Below, piece by piece: positions 55,972-63,442 of a DNA stretch of 64,000 nucleotides. Under the pieces are notes generated by a model, which worked only from the letters and a program-made list of their open reading frames with translations, did no database searches and was not told where the DNA came from. A program made the translations under genes and the position numbers. The first letter of the stretch is position 1; each line of letters starts with the position of its first letter. The stretch is from NCBI GenBank assembly GCA_903889245.1, contig CAISWQ010000072.1, forward strand, positions 1-64,000, written 5' to 3'. The DNA comes from an uncultured Lentisphaerota bacterium. Its GTDB lineage: Bacteria; Verrucomicrobiota; Kiritimatiellia; CAIQIC01.

Positions 55972-57279
55972 TCAGTTCAAGCGCTTGAAGCCGGTGTGCG
56001 CAAGCGGCCCTGTGAGCAGCCGCGTCAGAGGGCCGGCGCGTTGCGCCGCAGTCAGCAAGCCAAAGACTTCCTCCACCTGCTGGAGATAGGCAGCGACGAT
56101 CTCCGGCGTGTGCGCCAGCATCGGATAGAATCCCGCGCCGGCCAGATAGCCGCGCTCCAGCATCAGTTGCGTGAACAGCGTGCGCACCGCCAGACCATCC
56201 TCCCCCTCCACGGCGAAATGGCTCAACGGCGGAATGCCGCCAGCGTGCAGCGCCAGCCCAGTCCGCTGCGCCGCGCTCGCCCATCCCGCCTGCACTTGGG
56301 AGCCGATCGCGTTCAGGTGCCGCTCGACGCCGAGCCGGCGGTACTTGCGCAGCGTCGCCAGCGCCGCCGCCGGGCCGACACGTTCCGTCCAGTAGGTGCT
56401 GCTGATGAAACTTTTTTGCGCCGCCTCCATCACCGCCGCGCGGCCGATGACCGCGCCCATGGGATGGCCATTGCTGATCGCCTTGGCCAGCACCGCCAGA
56501 TCCGGTTCGACGCCCAAGGTCATGTGCGAACCGCCGCAATAGAGACGGAAACCCGCCGAGACTTCATCGAAAATCAGGACCGCACCGCAGCGGTCCGCCT
56601 GCGCGCGGCAGAACTTCAGGAACTCCACATCGGCCTCATTACGGATCGGCTCCATCATGATCGCGGCCAGTTCGGAGCCGTGCTCGCGCACGATAGTCTC
56701 AAGTTGCGCGCGCTCGCCGAAGTTGAACGGCAGCGCCGTACCGCGCAACACGCGCGGTACGCCCGCCGGTTCGAGGCCGGGCAGCAGATGGCCGTCGAGC
56801 GCGCCTTCCGCGCCAAGATTCGCGGCGAGATACCAGTCGTTCCAACCGTGGTAACCGCAGAAGGCGACCTTGTCGCGGCCGGTCGCGGCGCGCGCAATAC
56901 GGACGGCGACCATGCAACTCTCGCCGCCGCAGCGGGCGTAGCGGACACGCTCGGCCCACGGATGCAGTGCGCACAGCAGTTCCGCCAGCTCGACCTCCTC
57001 CGGGCAGTTGAGCACCGTCATGCTGCCGGCCTGGACCGCGGCCACGACCGCGGCGGTGACGTCGGGGTCGGCATAGCCCAGCGTACAGGCCCCGACCCCG
57101 CAGTGCGTCATGTCAATCAACCGGCGACCGTCGAGGTCCACGACCTCGCAACCCTGTGCGCGCTGATAGTAGGCGGGCCATTGCTCCGGCAGGAACATCT
57201 CCGGCCGCTTGGACAGCAGTTGCGTGCCGCCGGGGATGAGCGTCCGCGCCCGTTGATAAAGTTGTTGTCCTGTGTTCAT
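55972..57279 (-). CDS. class-III PLP aminotransferase, glutamate-1-semialdehyde-aminomutase-like
   Basis: A 435-residue fold-type I PLP enzyme with RTLIPGGTQLLSKRP, GCGVGACTLGY-like (THCGVGACTLGYADPDV), VRYARCGGESCMVAVRIARAATG, FCGYHGWNDWYLA, LIFDEVSAGFRL and LAVLAKAISNGHPMGAVIG, where the Lys binds PLP. Members of this type occur in nonulosonate and flagellin-glycan clusters. It is probably not HemL, because the context is sugar metabolism and the Lys region differs. ATG at 57279 has a CGGAGA ribosome site formed by the end of a palindrome. Confidence 0.8.
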   Translation of the reverse strand: MNTGQQLYQRARTLIPGGTQLLSKRPEMFLPEQWPAYYQRAQGCEVVDLDGRRLIDMTHCGVGACTLGYADPDVTAAVVAAVQAGSMTVLNCPEEVELAELLCALHPWAERVRYARCGGESCMVAVRIARAATGRDKVAFCGYHGWNDWYLAANLGAEGALDGHLLPGLEPAGVPRVLRGTALPFNFGERAQLETIVREHGSELAAIMMEPIRNEADVEFLKFCRAQADRCGAVLIFDEVSAGFRLYCGGSHMTLGVEPDLAVLAKAISNGHPMGAVIGRAAVMEAAQKSFISSTYWTERVGPAAALATLRKYRRLGVERHLNAIGSQVQAGWASAAQRTGLALHAGGIPPLSHFAVEGEDGLAVRTLFTQLMLERGYLAGAGFYPMLAHTPEIVAAYLQQVEEVFGLLTAAQRAGPLTRLLTGPLAHTGFKRLN

Positions 57280-57289
57280 TTCGTCTCCG

Positions 57290-57403
57290 GTTTCCAAGGG
57301 TTGAAAAATAAGATCCGCTGTTTTCCAAACCTTGGAAGATTTCCGTGCGGGATTTTCCGAGGCTTGGAAAATTTTGCAGCGCTTTTTCCAAGCCTTGGAA
57401 AAC
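57290..57403. repeat. four palindromes between the SDR and aminotransferase genes
   Basis: Copies lie at 57290-57307 (one base lost), 57320-57338 (CCAAACCTTGG), 57353-57371 (CCGAGGCTTGG) and 57381-57403 (TTTTTCCAAGCCTTGGAAAA). They fill the gap ahead of the aminotransferase ATG. The closest one runs into its ribosome binding site. Confidence 0.85.
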
Positions 57404-57405
57404 GA

Positions 57406-58197
57406 TCAGGTGATCGTCTTCAGCGCGCCGCCATCGAGCGGGATGCACGCGCCGGTCAGGTAGTCGGCGCGCTCGCTGGCGAGGAAGGCGACGAGGTCGC
57501 CCATTTCGCGCGGCCGGCCGAAGCGGCCGACGAGCGTGTTCTTCTCGGCGCGCTCGCGCCATTGCTCGAAGGTGATCTTTTCGCGCTGCGCCGCGGCCTC
57601 GCCGAGCTGCTGCATCCGGTCGGTCAGGAACGGGCCGGTCATCACGCAGTTGACGCGGATGCCGGCGGCGGCGGTTTCGAGCGCGAGCGTCTTGGCGTAG
57701 CCGGCGACCGCGCTGCGGAAGATGTTGGAGAGCGCCAGGTTCTCCAGCGCGCACTTGATGCTGGTGCTGGCGAGCATGATGATGCGGCCCCACTTGTGCT
57801 GCCGCATCGCCGGCACAGCGACGCGACAGGCGCGCATGACGCTCAAGAGCGTGAGTTCGTAGGCGCGCTGGTAGTCGGCCTCGGTGAAGGCGTCGGACGG
57901 ACCGGGCGGCGGTCCGCCGGCGTTGGCGACGAGGATATCCACGCGGCCGAAGTGCGCGAGCGCCGCGTGCATGAACCGCTCCAGCGCGACGCCATCGGCG
58001 ACATCGGCCGCCTGCGTGAACACGTCGCGGCCGGTCCGCTCGCGGATGGCCTGCGCCATGGGCTGCAGGCGCTCCAGCGAGCGCGAGCACAACGCCAGAC
58101 GGCAGCCTTCCTCGGCGAGCACCTCGGCCACGCCCCGCCCCAGCCCGGCGCTGGCCGCGAGCACGACCGCCACTTTGTCCTTCAAGCCCAGGTCCAT
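57406..58197 (-). CDS. atypical short-chain dehydrogenase/reductase
   Basis: A 263-residue Rossmann SDR (cofactor motif LAASAGLGRG, VANAGGPPPG, STSIKCALENLALSN). In normal SDRs the catalytic Tyr and Lys stand four residues apart (YxxxK). Aligned by the flanking AVAG and KTLALE, those places hold Ser157 and Arg161 in LSNIFRSAVAG. The same replacement is known to me from a subgroup of FabG-like SDRs, so it may still use NAD(P)H with a different proton donor. It ends 2 bp before the NeuB-like gene upstream. A role in making or reducing a nonulosonate precursor is inferred from context. Confidence 0.8.
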   Translation of the reverse strand: MDLGLKDKVAVVLAASAGLGRGVAEVLAEEGCRLALCSRSLERLQPMAQAIRERTGRDVFTQAADVADGVALERFMHAALAHFGRVDILVANAGGPPPGPSDAFTEADYQRAYELTLLSVMRACRVAVPAMRQHKWGRIIMLASTSIKCALENLALSNIFRSAVAGYAKTLALETAAAGIRVNCVMTGPFLTDRMQQLGEAAAQREKITFEQWRERAEKNTLVGRFGRPREMGDLVAFLASERADYLTGACIPLDGGALKTIT

Positions 58198-58199
58198 AA

Positions 58200-59240
58200 T
58201 CAGTCCTCCAAATCCGCCGCCGTCAGCTTGTGCTGCGCCGGCACATCCGTTTTCAACCGCCGTCCCAGCAGCGCATCCATGTGACGCGGATCAAGCCCAC
58301 CGCCGGGGCGTAACGCGACCAAATCCTGCGCAGCCAGTGCGTGACCCGCCGGCAACGCCTGCGCGGAGAAGAGGCTGCGCCGCTGAACCGACCGATCCTT
58401 GACCTCGGCCTGCGAAAGGTCCTTCGACTGGCCGCCGGCACGCGCCGCGAAACGCGCCAGCGCGCCGGCCCGCCGCCACTCGTCCGGCGGCAGCGCCACC
58501 ATCCAGTCCGGCCCGCGCCAGCCGACTTCCGGGATCAAGTGCTTGCAGACCGCCGCCGCGCCCTTGGCGACCGCGAGCGCCGGCACGGTGGTCGTGGAGG
58601 TGTGGTCCACAAAACCGACCGGCACCTGATAGCGCTCCTGGAACAAGTGGATGCAATCCAGTTGCAACATCTCCGCCGGCACCGTCGCCGCGGGGTCGGC
58701 CGACATGATGTGCTGGCCGTGCAGCAGGCCGAACGGCGCAACCGCGCGCGGGCGGACAAAATTCACGGCCCACTCGATTTCCTCCAGCGTACCCATCAGC
58801 GTGGCCAGCCAGAACGGCCGCCCAGACCCCGCTGCCGTCTCCAGCATCAGGGGATTGTTCAGGTCCATCGCATTGACCGTGAAGACATCGGCACCGGCGT
58901 GGCCGCAAATTTCATAGAGGCGGGGCGAGAGGCAGGCGGCCTGGAAGAAGAGGCCGGCCGCGTGCGCGGCGTCCACCAGCGTCTTGATCTGTTGTTCGTT
59001 GAACTGGCGCGGCTGGTAGAGGGCGTGGCCGGGATCGGCGCGCACATAGAGGTCATCGGCCATCGCCAGTTGGAACTCGATGCCATCGGCGCCCGCCTCC
59101 GCGGCCAGCGCAATCATGCGCAGCGCCAGCTCCAGATTACCCTGGTTCGCCTGCCCCTCCTCGGCGATGAGCAGCGGCGCGCCCGGTGCGCCGCACCACT
59201 TTGTTCCGATGGGAAAAAGGCCAGCCATGTCAGTTGCCAT
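58200..59240 (-). CDS. divergent NeuB/SpsE-family sugar acid synthase
   Basis: A 346-residue TIM-barrel protein with C-terminal SAF domain (RSVQRRSLFSAQALPAGHAL). It aligns with NeuB/PseI: EEGQANQGN for E-x2-NH-G, FVDHTSTTT for SDHT, and VCKHLIP for EKHF. The two metal-ligand His are kept (His213, His234). The NeuB Glu before KH is Cys232, the NHNG-type His is Gln33, and the KxxS(A)YP loop is replaced by GLLHGQHIMS. These changes affect phosphoenolpyruvate and substrate contacts, so a different acceptor or even reaction is likely. ATG at 59240 overlaps the upstream gene; ATG at 59228 is an alternative. Confidence 0.75.
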   Translation of the reverse strand: MATDMAGLFPIGTKWCGAPGAPLLIAEEGQANQGNLELALRMIALAAEAGADGIEFQLAMADDLYVRADPGHALYQPRQFNEQQIKTLVDAAHAAGLFFQAACLSPRLYEICGHAGADVFTVNAMDLNNPLMLETAAGSGRPFWLATLMGTLEEIEWAVNFVRPRAVAPFGLLHGQHIMSADPAATVPAEMLQLDCIHLFQERYQVPVGFVDHTSTTTVPALAVAKGAAAVCKHLIPEVGWRGPDWMVALPPDEWRRAGALARFAARAGGQSKDLSQAEVKDRSVQRRSLFSAQALPAGHALAAQDLVALRPGGGLDPRHMDALLGRRLKTDVPAQHKLTAADLED

Positions 59241-60303
59241 CCACTCTGGTCTTCCAGGCCATCTCCGGGCTCAACAACTGGTTCATCACGCGCACACCCG
59301 TGCGCAGATCCAGCTCAAAGCAGGTTTCCCGGCGTGCGACCAGTTCCAGAAAATGGGCCAGCTCGGCGCGATAGCGGTGATTGGTCTCGAACGGCACAGT
59401 GGCGGTCAGCGGTTGCATGTCATACCCGATGCCGTTTTCCAACACGCAGATCACCTTGCGGCCCGGTTCGGTCGCGCGCGCATCGCCCGGCAAAAAGCGA
59501 CGGTCCTTGACCGTCCAGCAGGCCAGGCTGTTCTGACGCAGATTGAACACCACGAAACCCTCGGTGCCATTGACGCGCACTTCACCATGCGGGGCACGCG
59601 CCAGAAAATCATCCACCACGGTCACAAAAATATTGCGCTTGGTACGCAACAGGCAGGCGGCGAAATCCTCCACATCCAGCGCCAGGTCACTTAGCTGCGT
59701 TTTCCAGCCGCGCACTTCGATGATCTCGCCAAAGAGCCAATGGATGGTGTCGAAGAGATGGCTTAGGTTGGTCAGCAGGACGCCGCCACCCATTTTCCGT
59801 TGCGCGGCATATTCCTGGCGATAGTCCTCCTTGTAGTGCCAGTCCGGCAGGAACCAGCCATTGGTGATTTCCACATGCCACACCTGCCCGATGCGCTGTT
59901 CATCCAGCAGCTTTTTCAACGCCAGAAAACCTTCATGAAACCTTTGGCACTGCGCCATCATGAACGTGAGGCGGCGCCCGGCCACCACCTGCTCCAACTC
60001 GGCCAGTCCCGCCAGCGTGTGCGCCAGCGGTTTTTCCATGAGGATATGCACCCCCTGCCGCGCCAACAGGAGGGCCTGCTCAAGGTGGCAATGGGTGGGT
60101 GAGGCTACAATGGCGGCGTCGGGCCGCGCCACGGCAACGGCCTCCTGCAGATCGGCAAAGCACTCCTTGAAACCGTGAGCCTGGGCAAATTCCTGCAAGC
60201 GGGCCGTCAGCGGATCGCAGAGCGCCACCTGCGCACCAAGCGCACTGGCGTTGAGCGCATGGCGTCGCCCGATCGAGCCGCAGCCTGCAACCAAGACCTT
60301 CAT
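59230..60303 (-). CDS. Gfo/Idh/MocA-family oxidoreductase
   Basis: A 357-residue NAD(P)-dependent sugar dehydrogenase or reductase. The N-terminal Rossmann domain is VLVAGCGSIGRRHAL, then VASPTHCHLEQALL and HILMEKPLAHT (the EKP motif). The C-terminal domain has GGGVLLTNLSHLFDTIHWLFG. ATG at 60303 overlaps the stop of the cytidylyltransferase gene (ATGA). In nonulosonate-type clusters such enzymes oxidise or reduce a UDP- or free sugar intermediate. Substrate is not known. Confidence 0.83.
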   Translation of the reverse strand: MKVLVAGCGSIGRRHALNASALGAQVALCDPLTARLQEFAQAHGFKECFADLQEAVAVARPDAAIVASPTHCHLEQALLLARQGVHILMEKPLAHTLAGLAELEQVVAGRRLTFMMAQCQRFHEGFLALKKLLDEQRIGQVWHVEITNGWFLPDWHYKEDYRQEYAAQRKMGGGVLLTNLSHLFDTIHWLFGEIIEVRGWKTQLSDLALDVEDFAACLLRTKRNIFVTVVDDFLARAPHGEVRVNGTEGFVVFNLRQNSLACWTVKDRRFLPGDARATEPGRKVICVLENGIGYDMQPLTATVPFETNHRYRAELAHFLELVARRETCFELDLRTGVRVMNQLLSPEMAWKTRVDGN

Positions 60304-61106
60304 GTCGCGCCACCCGCGGGGGCTTGATAATACTTCTCGTACTTTTCCTGGCCGACCCACTGCTGATTGATGCGCGCAATCTCCGGTTCACGCTGCAGCA
60401 AGGCCAGAATGTCGTCCAATCCGAAGATGCTCCCCGGCTTATAGAGCGCGCCATACACGCGGCGGACGAATTCGAGATCCTCCGGACGGTCCAGCGTCCA
60501 GCGCAGGTGGCCCAGGTCGGTCGTGTGATAGACCTTTACCGAGCGGAAGAGTTCGGGATGCCGCCAGATATAGCTGGTCACGGCTTCGCCCTTGTCCAGA
60601 CCATCGGCGGCATCGTGCCAGGCGCGTTCCAAGGCGGAGAAGGCAAAGACCTCCGTATCCGTCCCGTCCGGGAAACTGCCGCGCTTGTCCTGATGGGCCA
60701 GCACACCGGCATTGGTCGCGGCATAGGCCACAGGCGGTTCGGCCTCCAGGAAGGCCCGCAGCACGCGCCGCGAGGTGCCGGGATCAATCAGGGGACAATC
60801 CCCGGTGACCCGCATCACAACCGTGGCGGCATGTTGCCGGGCGGCGTGATAGAACCTGTCCAGCACATTGTCCTCATGCCCGCTGAAATAGGGAATACCG
60901 GCGGCGGAACAGAAATCCGTCAACTTTTGATTGGCCGCTTCGGTGCTGGTGGCCACGACCACCTCGTCCAGTTCGGGGATGGACTTGAGACGCTGCCAGA
61001 TGTGCCAGATCACCGGCTGGCCACAGATATCCATCAGCACCTTGCCGGGCAGGCGTGTGGAACCCATACGCGCCTGAATCAAGGCCACGACATGTTGCTT
61101 GCTCAT
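60300..61106 (-). CDS. cytidylyltransferase, SpsF/PseF-type (CMP-sugar activation)
   Basis: A 268-residue nucleotidyltransferase that should couple CMP to an acidic sugar. The CTP-binding start is VALIQARMGSTRLPGKVLMDICGQPVIWHI, followed by VATSTEAANQKL and RVTGDCPLIDP. This form is of SpsF type rather than the KRIPRKN form of classical NeuA/PseF. It could nevertheless provide the PseF step for the Pse genes, or serve the second NeuB-like module. Coupled to the Gfo/Idh/MocA gene by ATGA. Confidence 0.82.
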   Translation of the reverse strand: MSKQHVVALIQARMGSTRLPGKVLMDICGQPVIWHIWQRLKSIPELDEVVVATSTEAANQKLTDFCSAAGIPYFSGHEDNVLDRFYHAARQHAATVVMRVTGDCPLIDPGTSRRVLRAFLEAEPPVAYAATNAGVLAHQDKRGSFPDGTDTEVFAFSALERAWHDAADGLDKGEAVTSYIWRHPELFRSVKVYHTTDLGHLRWTLDRPEDLEFVRRVYGALYKPGSIFGLDDILALLQREPEIARINQQWVGQEKYEKYYQAPAGGAT

Positions 61107-61133
61107 ACTCTCCTTCCGGGAACTCGTCCGCGC

Positions 61134-62429
61134 TTATTGGTTGGCTTTGAGAAGTTGCTGCACAGCCGCCACCACGCGTGCGACAGCGGCGTCGCTCATG
61201 CTGGCGTAAAGCGGCAGGCTCAAGCACTGCTGGTAATACTTTTCCGCCACCGGACACAACCCGGACGCATAGCCATAGGTGGCCCGATAAAAAGGCTGTA
61301 AATGCACGGGGATGTAATGGACCTGCGAGCCGAGGCCCCGCGCCCGCAGCGCCTGCATGAAGTCGGCGCGCGTCCAACCGAGCGCGGCAAAGTCAATCCG
61401 CAGCACGTATAGATGCCAGGATGGTCTGGCCCGCTCGATACTCCCGGCCGCCTGCTGTGCCTGGACCGGGCAACGCACGTAGGGCAGAGGGGCAAAGGCG
61501 CGGTTGTAGCGGTTCACGATCTCCTGCCGACGCCGCATGAAGGCGGGCAGCTTGGCGAGCTGGCTGACGCCCAGGGCGCATTGGATGTCCGTGATGCGAT
61601 AGTTGAAACCCAACGCCTGCATCTCGTAATACCACGGCGCCATCGTCGTGGGCACGCCAGATGACCTCGGCGCAAGCGTGTCGGGATCGAGCTCGAAAGC
61701 CGCCGCCTCGCGCACGATACCGTGACTGCGAAACTGGCGACAGCGCGCGGCCAATTTATCGTCATGGGTCAAAATCGCCCCACCCTCGCCGGTGGTGATG
61801 GTCTTGACCGGATGGAAACTCAAGGTGGTGAGATCGGCCCACGGATGCCCGCCGACCTTGTGCCAGCGCCCGCCCACGCGGAAACGTGTGCCCAACGCGT
61901 GGGCGGCATCCTCGATCACCACGGCACCGCGTGCGCGCGCCAACTCGGCGATGGCCGGCAGGTCGCATGGATAACCGGCGAAGTCCACGGCGACCACGGC
62001 GCGCACATCCTTGCGCCAACGGCGCTCCAGTGCAACCGGTGAAAGGTTCAGCGTCAGAGGATCAATATCGGCAAAGTCCGGCGTGGCGCCGACATAGGCC
62101 GCACCATTGGCGGAAGCCACAAACGTGTTCGGTGTGGTCAACACACGATCGCCCGGTCCGATCCCGGCCGCCAACAGCGCCACATGCAACGCCGCCGTGC
62201 CATTACTCACGGCCACCGCGTGCCGAGCGCCGCAGGCCTTCGCCAGAGCCTGCTCAAATTCCTCAACCTTGGGACCGCAGGTCAACCAGTCTGAAGCCAG
62301 CACATCCGTGACCGCGCGAACATCATCCGCGTCCAGTTGCTGGCGGCCGTAGGGCAGGAACGCAGCCGGTGGTTTCACGTGCCGGGCCGTCTTTTCTTGC
62401 TTGCTCATGGTTGGCATCCGGCCCGCCAT
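61134..62429 (-). CDS. pseC: UDP-4-amino-4,6-dideoxy-L-altrosamine aminotransferase (PseC-like, DegT/DnrJ/EryC1)
   Basis: A PLP sugar aminotransferase of about 431 residues that takes the 4-keto product of PseB to the 4-amino sugar. Seen are FLPYGRQQLDADDVRAV, NGTAALHVALLAAGIGPGDRV, VIEDAAHALGTRF, TLSFHPVKTITTGEGG (PLP-binding Lys), GFNYRITDIQCALGVSQL and LGSQVHYIPVHLQPFYR. The last two are typical of PseC. The ATG at 62429 shares a base with the pseB stop (TGATG). ATGs at 62417 and 62408 are alternatives. Confidence 0.88.
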   Translation of the reverse strand: MAGRMPTMSKQEKTARHVKPPAAFLPYGRQQLDADDVRAVTDVLASDWLTCGPKVEEFEQALAKACGARHAVAVSNGTAALHVALLAAGIGPGDRVLTTPNTFVASANGAAYVGATPDFADIDPLTLNLSPVALERRWRKDVRAVVAVDFAGYPCDLPAIAELARARGAVVIEDAAHALGTRFRVGGRWHKVGGHPWADLTTLSFHPVKTITTGEGGAILTHDDKLAARCRQFRSHGIVREAAAFELDPDTLAPRSSGVPTTMAPWYYEMQALGFNYRITDIQCALGVSQLAKLPAFMRRRQEIVNRYNRAFAPLPYVRCPVQAQQAAGSIERARPSWHLYVLRIDFAALGWTRADFMQALRARGLGSQVHYIPVHLQPFYRATYGYASGLCPVAEKYYQQCLSLPLYASMSDAAVARVVAAVQQLLKANQ

Positions 62430-63421
62430 CAAGCGACCGTTCCGTATTCGTTCCGCACCCACGCGCGCAGTTCAGCGGGTTTCATCCAGGCCTTGTTGTT
62501 GTCGCTGGCGTAGGCGAAGCCATCGGGACAGGGCTGGCCCTTGCCGATGCGCAGCGGATCGCTCGACCACTCGTGAATCTGCGGCAGAATCTTGTAGTAG
62601 GTGTCGAACTCGTAGGTGCTGCGGGCGTCCTCGATGCTGACCATGATCTCGTGCAGCTTCTCGCCGGGCCGGATACCGATAAATTCCAGCTTGGCCTTGG
62701 GCGCGAGGGTGCGCGCGATATCCACCACGCGCATTGAGGGAATCTTGCGGACATAAATCTCGCCGCCGACCATGTCATCGAAGGCCTTCCACACCAGCTC
62801 GACGCCCTGCTCCAGCGTGATCATGAAGCGCGTCATGCGCTCATCGGTGATCGGCAGCTTGCCGGTGTGCGCCAGCGAGCGGAACAGGGGAATCACCGAG
62901 CCGCGGCTGCCCATGACGTTGCCATAGCGCACCACGGCAAAGCGCGTCTGGTGGCCGCCGGCATAGGAGTTGCCCGCCACAAACGTCTTGTCGGAGCACA
63001 GCTTGGCCGCGCCATAGAGGTTGATCGGGTTGCACGCTTTGTCGGTGCTCAACGCCACGCACCGCTTGATGCCGCAGTCAATGCACGCATCCACCACGTT
63101 CATCGCGCCATTGACCACAGTCTTGATGCACTCGAAGGGATTGTATTCCGCCGCCGGCACGATCTTCATGGCGGCGGCATGCACGACATAGTCCACCCCC
63201 TCCAGCGCGCGGTAGAGCCGGTCCTTGTCGCGCACGTCGCCGATGAAGAAACGCAGCCGTGGGTCCTGGTTGAACTTCGCCGCCATGTCCCATTGCTTCA
63301 TCTCGTCGCGCGAGAAGATGATCAGCTTGTGCGGATTGTATTTGTCCAGCGTCAGCCGGGCGAACTTCTGCCCGAACGAGCCCGTGCCGCCGGTTACCAG
63401 AATGGATGCGTTCTTCAACAT
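62429..63421 (-). CDS. pseB: UDP-N-acetylglucosamine 4,6-dehydratase (inverting), PseB
   Basis: An extended SDR of 330 residues catalysing the first step to pseudaminic acid: UDP-GlcNAc to UDP-2-acetamido-2,6-dideoxy-arabino-hexos-4-ulose. Motifs seen are LVTGGTGSFGQKF, FSRDEMKQWDM, GDVRDKDRLYRALEGVDYVVHAAAMKIVPAAEYNPFECIKT (in part, the family hallmark), STDKACNPINLYGAAKL with the catalytic YxxxK, RYGNVMGSRGSVIP and PGEKLHE. It precedes pseC in the same operon. Confidence 0.94.
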   Translation of the reverse strand: MLKNASILVTGGTGSFGQKFARLTLDKYNPHKLIIFSRDEMKQWDMAAKFNQDPRLRFFIGDVRDKDRLYRALEGVDYVVHAAAMKIVPAAEYNPFECIKTVVNGAMNVVDACIDCGIKRCVALSTDKACNPINLYGAAKLCSDKTFVAGNSYAGGHQTRFAVVRYGNVMGSRGSVIPLFRSLAHTGKLPITDERMTRFMITLEQGVELVWKAFDDMVGGEIYVRKIPSMRVVDIARTLAPKAKLEFIGIRPGEKLHEIMVSIEDARSTYEFDTYYKILPQIHEWSSDPLRIGKGQPCPDGFAYASDNNKAWMKPAELRAWVRNEYGTVA

Positions 63422-63442
63422 GAATCACCTCTCCCGCGTTCT

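Noticed and set aside
55972-57279. Glutamate-1-semialdehyde aminomutase (hemL)
   Set aside because: Similarity of fold only. It lies among nonulosonate and glycosyltransferase genes, and the PLP-Lys segment differs from HemL as I recall it.
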